From: Candidatus Methylophosphatis roskildensis
Lineage (GTDB): Bacteria; Pseudomonadota; Gammaproteobacteria; Burkholderiales; Rhodocyclaceae
NCBI GenBank assembly: GCA_016708905.1
Contig: JADJEV010000001.1
Span: 558,001 to 622,000 of the forward strand
Direction of reading: 5' to 3'
DNA: 64,000 nucleotides
The translations under genes and the position numbers were made by a program. The notes beneath the pieces are model-generated. The model did no database searches, was not told where the DNA came from, and worked only from the letters and a program-made list of their open reading frames with translations. Shown here one piece after another: positions 9,197-19,291 of this stretch; position 1 is the first letter of the stretch; each line of letters opens with the position of its first letter.

Positions 9197-10116
9197 GCCC
9201 GCTCCGAAACCCGTTCGCCCATCAACCCGGATGGTCGCAAGACCAACACGAGAATCAGGACGAAAAAGGCGAACACATCGCGATAGTTGGACCCGAGCAC
9301 CCCGCCGGTCAGGTCGCTGATGTAGCCGGAGCCGAGCGATTCGATCAGCCCCAGCAGCACGCCGCCCAGCATCGCTCCTGCGAGGTTGCCAATGCCGCCG
9401 AGCACCGCCGCGGTAAAGGCCTTCAATCCGAGCATGAAGCCCATGCTGTAGTGGGCGATCGAGTAGTTCGCGCTGACCATCAGGCCGGCGACCGCAGCAA
9501 GCGCCGAGCCGATGACGAAAGTGAAGCTAATGATGCGATTAACATTGACACCCATCAGGCTGGCCATCGCGGGGTTTTCCGCAGTCGCCCGCATCGCCCG
9601 GCCGATGCGCGTCTTTTGCATCAGGAGGACGAGTCCGACCATCATCGCCCCCGCGACGCAGATGATCATGATCTGGAGATCGTTGATGGATGCGCCCATC
9701 AGGCTATGCGGCTGTGCCGAGAACAGTTGCGGAAACGACAGGTAGGTGCTTCCCCATCCCAGCATCATCAGCTGCTGCAGGACGATCGATACGCCGATTG
9801 CGGTAATCAGCGGTGCGAGCCTCGGCGCATTGCGCAAAGGACGATAGGCGACCCGCTCGATCGTGAAACCCAGTGCCATGCACACGGGAACCGCGCCCAT
9901 CAGGCCAAGCAGCGCCACGACCGGCCCCGGCAGTCCGCTACCGGACAAGACCTTGACGATGGAAAGTGCCGTCAGGGCACCCACCATCACTACCTCGCCA
10001 TGCGCGAAATTGATCAGCCCCAGAATCCCGTAGACCATCGTGTAGCCGAGCGCGACCAGCGCATAGATGCTGCCGAGTACCAGGCCGTTGATGATCTGCT
10101 GGATGAAAGTGTCCAT
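9193..10116 (-). CDS. livH: Branched-chain amino acid ABC transporter permease LivH
   Basis: A 307-residue permease starting MDTFIQQIINGLVLGSIYAL, the standard LivH N-terminus, followed by YTMVYGILGLINFAHGE and the coupling motif RAMRATAENPAMASLMGV. An open frame continues 58 codons upstream, but these are polar and precede the conserved start. It is the first gene after the livK terminator, about 365 bases downstream of livK, and begins the tightly overlapped livHMGF block. Confidence 0.95.
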   Translation of the reverse strand: MDTFIQQIINGLVLGSIYALVALGYTMVYGILGLINFAHGEVVMVGALTALSIVKVLSGSGLPGPVVALLGLMGAVPVCMALGFTIERVAYRPLRNAPRLAPLITAIGVSIVLQQLMMLGWGSTYLSFPQLFSAQPHSLMGASINDLQIMIICVAGAMMVGLVLLMQKTRIGRAMRATAENPAMASLMGVNVNRIISFTFVIGSALAAVAGLMVSANYSIAHYSMGFMLGLKAFTAAVLGGIGNLAGAMLGGVLLGLIESLGSGYISDLTGGVLGSNYRDVFAFFVLILVLVLRPSGLMGERVSERA

Positions 10117-10436
10117 GCGGTGGACGGTCAGGCGACGCGGGTTCCCATTCGGCGAATCATAACAAAGCACCCTTTTTGCGCGGTGCCCGGCATGCAAATT
10201 TGGCGCGACGAGGGGGCCGCCCGACTCATACTCGACGCGAAACCTGGATAACTTCGCGAGAATTGTTGATCCGGCGAATTCCCATGACAAGCTCCCCAGC
10301 GGCGCCAGCGCCAGTTCAGCGAGTCCTGTTGGGCGGATCGTCAGCGGCCTCTCACCGGACAGGCTGCCAGACGCAAGCTCGCCGCAGCAGTCGGCGTACT
10401 TCCGGGAGACAGCAAGAACTCACCACCCTCGAAATC
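10117..10436. other. Intergenic stretch between livK and livH
   Basis: About 320 bases with no supported gene on either strand. It follows the livK terminator in the direction of transcription, so it presumably holds a separate livH promoter or the read-through leader. I see no clear promoter hexamers or hairpin of note besides the terminator at its right edge. Confidence 0.4.
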
Positions 10437-10461
10437 AAAACGGCGCCAGGGGCGCCGTTTT
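10437..10461 (-). terminator. Rho-independent terminator after livK
   Basis: A perfect 11-bp inverted repeat (10437-10447 with 10451-10461) with a 3-base loop. The arms are AAAACGGCGCC and GGCGCCGTTTT, giving a GC core followed by a T run on the minus strand, 20 bases after the livK stop. It would separate high-level livK expression from livHMGF. Confidence 0.85.
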
Positions 10462-10481
10462 GCCGATCCGCCGAGAAGCGC

Positions 10482-11792
10482 TTACTTCCTGTCGATTGCG
10501 GCCCTCGCCGCATCTGCGGCCTCCTTGACGACCTCCTTGGCCGCCTCGCCGGCAGACTTGGCAGCATCGTTCGCGGCATCCTTGGGGACATCCATGGTCG
10601 CAGCAGCGGACACGATCGCCGGGCCGCCGATGATTTCGAGCGGCTCCCACTTGCCGCCCTGGACCGCGTAGATCGTCAGGGGCCCGTCTTTCAGGTCACC
10701 CTTGTCGTCGAAGGCGATCGGACCGATCACACCCTTGTAGTTGGTCTTGGGCATCTCGGCGAGAATCTTCGACGGTTCGGTCGATCCGGCGCGCTTCATC
10801 GCCTCGACGATGACAAAAACGGCGTCATAACCCATCGGCGCGAAGAGCTCGACTTCAGTCTTGTACTTGGCCTTGAACTTGTCGAGGAATGCCTTGCCGC
10901 CCGGCATCTTGTCCTTCGGCAGTCCCGGAATCGAGGCCATTGCCCCCTCCGCGGAATCGCCCGCAAGCTTGATGAAGTTCGGCGTCTGCATGCCGTCGCC
11001 ACCGAGGAACCTGGCGTTGATGCCGAGAGCCGCCATCTGCTTGGCCATCGGGCCGGCCTGGGTATCGATGCCGCCGAAGAACACCAGATCGGGATCCTTC
11101 GCCTTGATCGCCGTGAGTATCGCGGTGAAGTCGGTGTCCTTGTCCGTGGTGTGCTCGCGCGCGGCGATGGTCGCGCCGAGTGCCGTCGCCTTGGTCGCGA
11201 AAGCGTTGGCCAGGCCCTGGCCATAGGCGGTCGAATCGTCGATGACCGCGATCTTCTTGGCGACCAGCTTCTCAACCGCAAACTGTGCACCGACCGGGCC
11301 TTGCTGATCATCGTTGGCAACTACACGGTAGGTCGTCTTGAATCCCTGTTGCGTGTATTTTGGATTGGTCGACCCGGGCGAGATCTGCACGATTCCGGCG
11401 TCTGAATAGATCTTCGACGCCGGAATCGAGGCGCCGGAATTGAAGTGCCCGACCACCGCGACCACCTTTGCATCCACCAGCTTCTGGGCAACCGTGGTTG
11501 CCTTGGTCGGATTGGCTTCGTCGTCCTCGGCAATCAGTTCCAGTTTCACCTTCCGGCCGCCGACCTCGATACCGGCAGCATTCACATCGTCGACGCCGAG
11601 TTGCGTTCCGTTCCTGATGTCAATGCCGATATGCGCCTGTGGCCCGGTGAGCGGCGAAGCGGCGCCGATCTTGACCACCAGCGGATCGCTGCCGGCACTT
11701 GCCGCAGGTGCTTTTTCTTCCCTCTTGCCGCAGGCTACGAGCATGCTCGCAACCATCAGTGACAGTAGCAGGCCGTTTGCTGGTCGGTTCAT
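10482..11792 (-). CDS. livK: Branched-chain amino acid ABC transporter periplasmic binding protein
   Basis: A 436-residue lipoprotein-type substrate-binding protein. The signal peptide MNRPANGLLLSLMVASMLVACG ends in a lipobox (LVAC), so it is likely anchored by lipid. Then come DPLVVKIGAASPLTGPQAHIG, GHFNSGASIPASKIY, QISPGSTNP and YGQGLANAF, all characteristic of LivJ/LivK type I binding folds. ATG at 11792 has GGAGAG 9 bases upstream; an in-frame TTG lies 15 bases earlier. Oddity: after the family's usual end there are about 45 residues rich in Ala, Lys and Asp/Glu that look like a long helix. Confidence 0.92.
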   Translation of the reverse strand: MNRPANGLLLSLMVASMLVACGKREEKAPAASAGSDPLVVKIGAASPLTGPQAHIGIDIRNGTQLGVDDVNAAGIEVGGRKVKLELIAEDDEANPTKATTVAQKLVDAKVVAVVGHFNSGASIPASKIYSDAGIVQISPGSTNPKYTQQGFKTTYRVVANDDQQGPVGAQFAVEKLVAKKIAVIDDSTAYGQGLANAFATKATALGATIAAREHTTDKDTDFTAILTAIKAKDPDLVFFGGIDTQAGPMAKQMAALGINARFLGGDGMQTPNFIKLAGDSAEGAMASIPGLPKDKMPGGKAFLDKFKAKYKTEVELFAPMGYDAVFVIVEAMKRAGSTEPSKILAEMPKTNYKGVIGPIAFDDKGDLKDGPLTIYAVQGGKWEPLEIIGGPAIVSAAATMDVPKDAANDAAKSAGEAAKEVVKEAADAARAAIDRK

Positions 11793-11920
11793 TCGATGTC
11801 TCTCCAAGTCCGGGAATTGCAGAGTGCGGGAAAAGGCGCCGCCGATTGTGCGACGCAGACTCGCTGGCTGTCAATTCACTTCCAAAGCGTCCAGGAATCG
11901 GCAGTCAGGTCGAGGCAGAA

Positions 11921-11949
11921 AACAAAAAAGCCAGCCGGAGGCTGGCTTG
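11921..11949 (-). terminator. Rho-independent terminator after the cytochrome c gene
   Basis: Inverted repeat AAGCCAGC / GCTGGCTT (11928-11935 with 11941-11948), followed on the minus strand by a run of T, 20 bases after the cytochrome c stop. Confidence 0.8.
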
Positions 11950-11967
11950 TTCGAGATCGGGGCATAC

Positions 11968-12273
11968 TCACATGCCGAGAACCCATTTCGCCAGCGTCTT
12001 TGCCTCGTCGGCGCTGACCTGGGGATTGGCCGGCATCGGCACCTGGCCCCAGACGCCCGAACCGCCTTTCATGATCTTTTCCGCAAGCTTGGCTTCCGCA
12101 GCCTTGTCGCCCTTGTACTTGGCCGCGATTTCCTTGTAAGCGGGACCGACCAGCTTCTTGTCCGTTGCGTGGCAGGCGAGGCAGTTCTTCTTCTGGGCAA
12201 GTTCCTGGCTTGCCATGACGGGCGCAGCGATCAGCAGACCGGCGGCGACCGAAGCAATAACGGCAATCTTCAT
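11968..12273 (-). CDS. Cytochrome c551/c552-type monoheme cytochrome c
   Basis: A 101-residue exported class I cytochrome c. The signal peptide MKIAVIASVAAGLLIAAPVMA is followed by a mature domain of about 80 residues with the haem motif CLACH and the distal Met in GQVPMPANP, the layout of c551-type electron carriers. It acts in the periplasm, shuttling electrons between respiratory complexes. A second ATG lies 9 bases upstream, but the GAAGGGAAG ribosome site fits ATG 12273 better. It lies upstream of, and convergent with nothing; its promoter must overlap the 3' end of the DUF255 gene. Confidence 0.92.
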   Translation of the reverse strand: MKIAVIASVAAGLLIAAPVMASQELAQKKNCLACHATDKKLVGPAYKEIAAKYKGDKAAEAKLAEKIMKGGSGVWGQVPMPANPQVSADEAKTLAKWVLGM

Positions 12274-12319
12274 GATGATCATCTTCCCTTCACTATGTGG
12301 TTGAAACAGGGACCGAAGT

Positions 12320-14368
<2,049 letters not shown>

Positions 14369-14558
14369 GGCACTTTCCCGCGGGTTGTTGTCTCTCCCAG
14401 TCTAGCATCGGCCGCCTATTACCCGAACAATTTGGTCAACTTTGTCGAGCCGAATCGTGCGTGCGGGGCCATCCCTGCGGGCGCCGTGCGGAGAATTCTT
14501 ATTTTCTTCAGAGTGTTAGCTCGGCACGCAAAGAATTGGTGCGTCGCAGCAATCGTTC

Positions 14559-14586
14559 TTGCAATCTTCCGTAGAGCGCCTATAAT
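14559..14586 (+). promoter_or_regulatory. Sigma-70 promoter for the phasin gene
   Basis: TTGCAA (14559-14564) and a perfect TATAAT (14581-14586) are separated by 16 bases, about 90 bases before the phasin ATG. This is the only promoter in the window that matches the consensus this well. The rest of the 14369-14677 intergenic stretch shows no gene. Confidence 0.7.
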
Positions 14587-14590
14587 CAAC

Positions 14591-14611
14591 TTATGCTGCA
14601 GTGCAACAAAG
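14591..14611 (+). promoter_or_regulatory. Possible PhaR-type operator
   Basis: Just downstream of the -10 box is TTATGCTGCAGTGCAACAAA, with overlapping TGCA-rich symmetry (TGCTGCAGTGCA). PhaR repressors of phasin genes bind CTGC/GCAG-type sites in this position. The match is by eye and by context only. Confidence 0.35.
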
Positions 14612-14677
14612 GTATTCGACCTGGGTTCAACTCTGCAGAGCGGTCGTACTGATCAACGCTTTGTTAAGGAGGCTTTC

Positions 14678-15244
14678 ATGAACACCAACCCGCAAAAATT
14701 GACAGATGCTGCCAATGCGAATCTCGACTCCGCCCTGACGATGGCTGGGACAGCCCTGAACTGTGTCGAGCGTCTTGCCGCACTGAACCTGAATACCGCA
14801 CGCAACCTGCTGGCTGCCGCTGCGGATAACAACAAGGCCTTGCTGTCGATCAAGAGCCTTGACGAGTTGTCGGCGTTCCAGACCGAAGCTGCCAGGCCGG
14901 CGGCCGAAGCCGCAGTAACCTACTCGCGCGCCGCCTACGCAATCTGCACCGAAACCGTCGAAGAGATGAGCAAGATCGCTGGCTCGCAGTACGACGTGTT
15001 GAAAGCCAAGACTTCCGCCGCGATCGACGAAGCGCTGAAGTCGGCCCCGGCCGGCAGCGAGCCCGCCGTCGCCGCGCTCAGATCCACGATGGCTGCCACC
15101 GATTCCGCCTACAACGCGATTACCAAGGCAGCCAAGCAGGTCGGCGAAATGGCCGAGTCGAACATGACGGTCGCGACCGATTCTGCAGTCAAGGCGCTGA
15201 CCAATGTGACCGCGATGCCGAAAGGCAAGAAGAAGGCCGCGTAG
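14678..15244 (+). CDS. phaP: Phasin family protein (PHA granule-associated)
   Basis: A 188-residue Ala-rich helical protein with no signal peptide. It opens KLTDAANANLDSALTMAGTA and has the phasin-2-like pattern of heptad hydrophobics (ERLAALNLNTARNLLAAAA, QTEAARPAAEAAVTYSRAAY), ending in a basic tail PKGKKKAA. Phasins coat polyhydroxyalkanoate granules and control their number and size. ATG 14678 has a strong AAGGAGG site 6 bases upstream; the frame is open for 199 further codons upstream but through the promoter. A terminator follows immediately. Confidence 0.88.
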   Translation: MNTNPQKLTDAANANLDSALTMAGTALNCVERLAALNLNTARNLLAAAADNNKALLSIKSLDELSAFQTEAARPAAEAAVTYSRAAYAICTETVEEMSKIAGSQYDVLKAKTSAAIDEALKSAPAGSEPAVAALRSTMAATDSAYNAITKAAKQVGEMAESNMTVATDSAVKALTNVTAMPKGKKKAA

Positions 15245-15263
15245 GTTTTCGGCCTGACAGAAG

Positions 15264-15289
15264 GACGGGCGCCGCAAGGCGCCCGTCTT
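15264..15289 (+). terminator. Terminator after the phasin gene
   Basis: Perfect 10-bp inverted repeat GACGGGCGCC / GGCGCCCGTC with loop GCAA, followed by CTTA; 20 bases after the stop. The T tract is short, so efficiency is uncertain. It also lies just past the 3' end of the convergent TonB-receptor gene. Confidence 0.7.
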
Positions 15290-15310
15290 ACTTTCCGCCG
15301 CCCGCTCTCC

Positions 15311-17428
15311 TCAGAAACTCGCGCGCAGCGACAGCCGCAGGGTACGCGGCTCCGCGGGGTGCAGGTGGATATCCGAAACCGGCCCCGTCTCGCGGGCCAG
15401 CCGCGATTCGTAGAAGTATTCGATGTCGCTGACCTCGCGATCGAGCAGATTCAGCACGTCGAGCGAGACCTGCAGGCTGCGGTTGATCCGGTACCCCGCA
15501 CGCAGGTTGATCAGCGTCGAACTGCCGGAGTGCACCGAGTTATCCTCGATCAGCGGTCGGCGACCGAAATGCCGCAGCCGCAAACCGCCGAACCACTCAC
15601 CGCGATCGAGCGAAACGCCGACCGAGGCCACACGCTCGATCGCTCCCGGGATGCGGTTTCCCGCCGGATTGTCGTCGCGAAACCGTGCCCGCGACCACGA
15701 AAGATCGGCATCGACGATCACGCCAGCCACCGGATGCCAATAGTTCGCGAACTCGATGCCGGAACGCCGGCTCGGGCGGCTCGCCTCCGTGGTACCGGCA
15801 TCGCCGATAAACAGCAGCTCGGAATCGAGGTCGAGCCGCCATAATGACAGCGTGCTCTGCACACCGGCAACGATTGCGCTGCGCACACCGGCCTCATAGC
15901 CCTTCGCGCGCACCAGCGGTGTTACCGGATCTGCTGCGATCGCCGTATCGTTCGGATCGACCCGGATCGTCGTGCCGCGCGCGTCGTTGCTGTGAAAGCC
16001 GCCGCCGGCATTCAGGTAGAACTCGGTCTTGGCCCAAGGTCCGAAGATCAGCGATAACTTGGGATTGACGATGTGGTCATTCACCTTGCCCGAATTCGCC
16101 GCGATGCTGCTCGACACATCGAAACGATAGAAGTCGGCGCGCAGCCCGGCCACCGAACGCAGCCAGGGCAGCCACTGCAGGCTGTTCTGTGCATATAGCC
16201 CGACGCTGCTCTGCTTGACGTGATCCTCGCGCACCATCGCCGGCTGCAGATTTCCATCGGCATCGAGTTTGTCTGCCCGTACTCCGCCCCGCGAGCGATA
16301 CAGCCCGACCGGATCGATGTTGTCATGACGCGACTGGAGGCCGACGATGGTTTCGCCCTCGCGCGCGCCCCACTTGCTGAACCAGGTATGGCTTGCGTCG
16401 AAACCGAACGTCGTACGCCGTTCCTCCTGCGCGAATTGGTCGCCGGCGGCCGGGAAGTCGAGGAAGTAGGTGAAGTCGGACACCAGCTTGAGCTGAGAGC
16501 GCATCAGATAGGCGTTGCCGCGCGTGATGCCAGACGAATCGCTCTTCGCCCATTGCCCCGACAAGCTGTAGCGCGACGTATCCATCAGGTCGGATGGATC
16601 GAGCGAACCGAAGCGCGAGATGGCGCCACTGTCGATCGCGCGGCGCGCCACCTGGTTGCTTGCGCGTCCGGTCGCCTCATAGACCATACCGGTAACCGAG
16701 TATCCATTGTCAGCCCGACCCTGGCTGTAGCGGCCGACAAGGTTGTAGCGGCGGAAATTCTGCGCAACGGTCCACGGCCCGTCGTACTCGTAATACTCGA
16801 GTCCATATAGCAGCGTGCCGCCGCCCGCGGGCGGCGATCCCGCCAGCAACGCACGCCGCCAGCCGTCCTCGCCGATGCCGATCTCTGCGAAGCTCCGCGG
16901 CAAGTTGCGAAAGTAGTCGAGATGCGCCGCCCCGGCGGCGGCGAAATCCCCCTCCTCCGCCGAGTACGGGCCCTTCTTGTAGCGCACCCGCTCGACCAGT
17001 TCCGGGATCAGGAAGTTCAGGTCGGCGTAGCCCTGACCATGCGCATTGGTCGGCTGGTTCACCGGCATGCCATTCACGGTGGTCAGAAAGTCGGTGCCGT
17101 GGTCAAGGTTGAAGCCGCGCAGGAAATACTGGTTGGCTTTGCCGTCCGACGAGTGCTGGGTGACGATCACGCCGGGTACGACTTCCAGCATTTCGCCGGG
17201 CCGAAGCAGTGGTCGCGTGGCGAGCTGCTTTGCGCTGATCGTGCCTTCCGTGGCGCTGTCGGCCGCGCCGATCAGACCGTCAGCACCGGCCCTGACGTCC
17301 ACCGTATCCAGGGTCGGCACGCCAGCCGCTTGCGCCGTCGAACTGGCTGCCAGCAAGAGGCCGAACAGCAATGCACGGCCAACCCGCCGATGCATACGAG
17401 GCGACAGCGTGTTATGATGTTTTTCCAT
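15311..17428 (-). CDS. TonB-dependent outer membrane receptor, probably for nickel
   Basis: A 705-residue receptor: signal peptide to about residue 35, a TonB box-like TLDTVDVRAG, a plug domain (LLRPGEMLEVVPGVIVTQH, FLRGFNLDHGTDFLT, then GPYSAEEGDFAAAG) and a 22-strand-type barrel ending in Phe (RTLRLSLRASF). ATG 17428 has GGAG 9 bases upstream. It lies 81 bases downstream of the NiCoT permease gene and nikR, on the same strand, which suggests it moves nickel chelates across the outer membrane for hydrogenase assembly. That substrate is inferred from neighbours only; cobalt or another chelate is possible. Confidence 0.88.
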   Translation of the reverse strand: MEKHHNTLSPRMHRRVGRALLFGLLLAASSTAQAAGVPTLDTVDVRAGADGLIGAADSATEGTISAKQLATRPLLRPGEMLEVVPGVIVTQHSSDGKANQYFLRGFNLDHGTDFLTTVNGMPVNQPTNAHGQGYADLNFLIPELVERVRYKKGPYSAEEGDFAAAGAAHLDYFRNLPRSFAEIGIGEDGWRRALLAGSPPAGGGTLLYGLEYYEYDGPWTVAQNFRRYNLVGRYSQGRADNGYSVTGMVYEATGRASNQVARRAIDSGAISRFGSLDPSDLMDTSRYSLSGQWAKSDSSGITRGNAYLMRSQLKLVSDFTYFLDFPAAGDQFAQEERRTTFGFDASHTWFSKWGAREGETIVGLQSRHDNIDPVGLYRSRGGVRADKLDADGNLQPAMVREDHVKQSSVGLYAQNSLQWLPWLRSVAGLRADFYRFDVSSSIAANSGKVNDHIVNPKLSLIFGPWAKTEFYLNAGGGFHSNDARGTTIRVDPNDTAIAADPVTPLVRAKGYEAGVRSAIVAGVQSTLSLWRLDLDSELLFIGDAGTTEASRPSRRSGIEFANYWHPVAGVIVDADLSWSRARFRDDNPAGNRIPGAIERVASVGVSLDRGEWFGGLRLRHFGRRPLIEDNSVHSGSSTLINLRAGYRINRSLQVSLDVLNLLDREVSDIEYFYESRLARETGPVSDIHLHPAEPRTLRLSLRASF

Positions 17429-17509
17429 TTGTTCTTACTCCATGGGAAACTCGGAAACAGGCAGGAACAAGCGCTTTCTATCCGGACAGGCCCGGCCTGC
17501 GAATCCGGA

Positions 17510-18352
17510 TCAACCGGCGGAGCTTGTTACCGTGGATACGTGCGCTGCGGGATTCCGGATGCGGACCAGACGCAGGGCGAAGAGATAGCTGACGGCGACG
17601 CAGCAGATCAGCGCGCCACCAAAAAGCAGTTCGCGACCCTCGGACCACGCGTCGACCTCGGGCGATAGGAACTTCGCCGCACCGAACGCGGCGACCAGCA
17701 GGGACATCGACGACACCACCAGACTCATTACGCGCGAAGCGACCAGTGCTACCTGGTCTGCGCGCGCGATCAGGCGGGCAATCCACAAACCGTTGGCCCC
17801 ATCAGTCACCAGCATGCCGAGCATGAAGAGCAGGCCGAGGGTCAACGCGTGCTCCCAGCCGCCGAACCGGGTCGCCGTAAGGGCGAACAGCGCAGCCTGG
17901 CTCAAGGTATCGAACGACAGGGCGAACAGCGCACCCACCAGCATGACCCAGCCGGGGTTCGACGAACGCGTCAGTCGGCCCAGCCAGCGTCCCTTGATAC
18001 CCACCGGCGCAACCAGTTCGTGCGGCTCCGCCGCGGTCACCGCATGCAGATTGACCAGACCGAGCAGGGTGAGAAAGCCGATCGAGATCCACGCCCCTGC
18101 CGTCTCGATCCACTGTGGCACCTGCCAATGCCGCGCCAGGGTGCTGACCGCCAGTGCGATCGTGACCACCACCGCGCCGTGGCCGAGCGAAAACAGCGTT
18201 CCGCACAGGCGGGCGATGCGCGGATTGGCACGCGCGTTGTAGCGCGTCAGGCCGTCGATCGTCGCCAGGTGATCGGCGTCGAAGCCATGCTTGACACCGA
18301 GCATGAAAACCAGCGCTGCGAGCGCCGTCCAGTCACCGGGAAGATCATGCAT
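17510..18352 (-). CDS. nicT: NiCoT-family nickel/cobalt permease
   Basis: A 280-residue membrane protein with about eight helices. Helix 2 carries GVKHGFDADHLATIDG, the H-x4-D-H metal signature of NiCoT transporters, and LFSLGHGAVV matches the second family motif. It takes up Ni(II) (some members Co(II)) across the inner membrane. The open frame goes back to 18403, but MHDLPGDWTALAALVFML at 18352 matches the family start. Upstream lies a candidate NikR site; downstream is the TonB-dependent receptor. Confidence 0.92.
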   Translation of the reverse strand: MHDLPGDWTALAALVFMLGVKHGFDADHLATIDGLTRYNARANPRIARLCGTLFSLGHGAVVVTIALAVSTLARHWQVPQWIETAGAWISIGFLTLLGLVNLHAVTAAEPHELVAPVGIKGRWLGRLTRSSNPGWVMLVGALFALSFDTLSQAALFALTATRFGGWEHALTLGLLFMLGMLVTDGANGLWIARLIARADQVALVASRVMSLVVSSMSLLVAAFGAAKFLSPEVDAWSEGRELLFGGALICCVAVSYLFALRLVRIRNPAAHVSTVTSSAG

Positions 18353-18378
18353 GGTTCGCCTCTGGTCCGGGATCGAAT

Positions 18379-18405
18379 GTATGAACAATATACCAAAGTT
18401 CACAC
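18379..18405 (-). promoter_or_regulatory. Candidate NikR operator upstream of the nickel permease
   Basis: GTATGA (18379-18384) is followed after 15 bases by TCACAC. The NikR consensus known from E. coli is GTATGA-N16-TCATAC, so one half site is exact, the other has one mismatch, and the spacer is one base short. It ends 27 bases upstream of the nicT ATG and nikR is the next gene, which supports the call. Confidence 0.45.
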
Positions 18406-18582
18406 AAAATTCGTATCCGCTCCTCGCGCGTCACGCGTGCTGGCGAAAACCCCGATCCATGGACATCCTTCGGTGACGGCAAAGCCATCCGACAGCGCGA
18501 TCGGCGCGGCCGGCGCGGTCGTCGCCGCTCCTGCGACGCCGAAATCGGCAGCAACAGACGCCGACGATCGCGCGGGACTTCT

Positions 18583-19050
18583 CTAGTTGCGTGGCTTCAT
18601 ATGGGTATGACCGCGCCCGCTCGGGTGACGATACTTCGCCCCGGCCTGCAGATCGACTGTCACCAGATTCAGGCTGCTGTGGCGGACGCCTCGCTCGGCG
18701 GCGATCACATCGGCGAAACGCCGCACGTCGGCGGTCGGCCCGCGCAGTATCACGCTTTCGATGCAGTTCTCGTGATCGAGATGCGCATGCATCGTCGATA
18801 TACACAGATCGTGGTGATCATGCTGCAGCCCGGTCAGTCGCTCGGCGAGTTCGCGCTCGTGATGGTTGTAGATATAGCTCAGATTGGCGACGCAGTGCGG
18901 CGCCTGTTCGGTTTCCTGGCGATGGCGTTCGAGCTGGCCGCGCAGGATGTCGCGCACCGCCTCCGAGCGGTTGCTGTAACCGCGCGCGGCGATCAGGCGG
19001 TCGAAGTCTCGTGCCAGATCCTCGTCCAGCGATATCGTGAATCGTTCCAT
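18583..19050 (-). CDS. nikR: Nickel-responsive regulator NikR
   Basis: A 155-residue ribbon-helix-helix repressor. The N-terminal MERFTISLDEDLARDFDRLI and SNRSEAVRDILRG form the DNA-binding ribbon-helix-helix. The C-terminal ACT-like domain has the nickel ligands in the pattern HAHLDHENC (H-x-H-x5-C) with the earlier His in HDHHDLC, equivalent to His76/His87/His89/Cys95 of E. coli NikR. A His-rich tail (GRGHTHMKPRN) is extra. With nickel bound it should repress the adjacent permease and receptor genes. The 18-codon open extension before ATG 19050 was left out. Confidence 0.95.
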   Translation of the reverse strand: MERFTISLDEDLARDFDRLIAARGYSNRSEAVRDILRGQLERHRQETEQAPHCVANLSYIYNHHERELAERLTGLQHDHHDLCISTMHAHLDHENCIESVILRGPTADVRRFADVIAAERGVRHSSLNLVTVDLQAGAKYRHPSGRGHTHMKPRN

Positions 19051-19065
19051 CCTTGGCTTCCTATC

Positions 19066-19126
19066 GGGTGACGGGTAACAGGTGACGCGAGAGGATCCAG
19101 CCACCCGTCACGCGTCGCCTGTCACC
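19066..19126. repeat. Palindromic heptad-repeat tract (locus 1)
   Basis: GTGACGG-like units in the left half (GGGTGACGGGTAACAGGTGA) and the complementary CCGTCAC-like units in the right half (CCACCCGTCACGCGTCGCCT), separated by about 10 bases. It lies between nikR and hypX. The same arrangement recurs at 21016-21177 and, in a G-richer version, inside hypF. Confidence 0.7.
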
Positions 19127-19179
19127 GAATGCCAGTCGCACACACCGTGCGCAAGCCTATATCCATGCGCTTCTTTAGG

Positions 19180-19262
19180 CATGCGCCACCACAACGGCCA
19201 TTCCATGCGCCCCGTGACGGCACATGCCCGTAGACCGCCATTCCATGCGGTCTGCAGACAAG
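19180..19262. repeat. Interspersed repeat with GCCATTCCATGCG boxes
   Basis: Two copies of CCATTCCATGCG spaced about 40 bases apart, with a CATGCC-type box between them. Read on the minus strand this is CATGGAATGGC - spacer - GGCATG-like, the same unit found in pairs at 47028-47110 and 53518-53600. It fills most of the nikR-hypX gap. Confidence 0.55.
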
Positions 19263-19291
19263 CCGGTCCGCCGTTGCCGCAGGCGGGCCAT

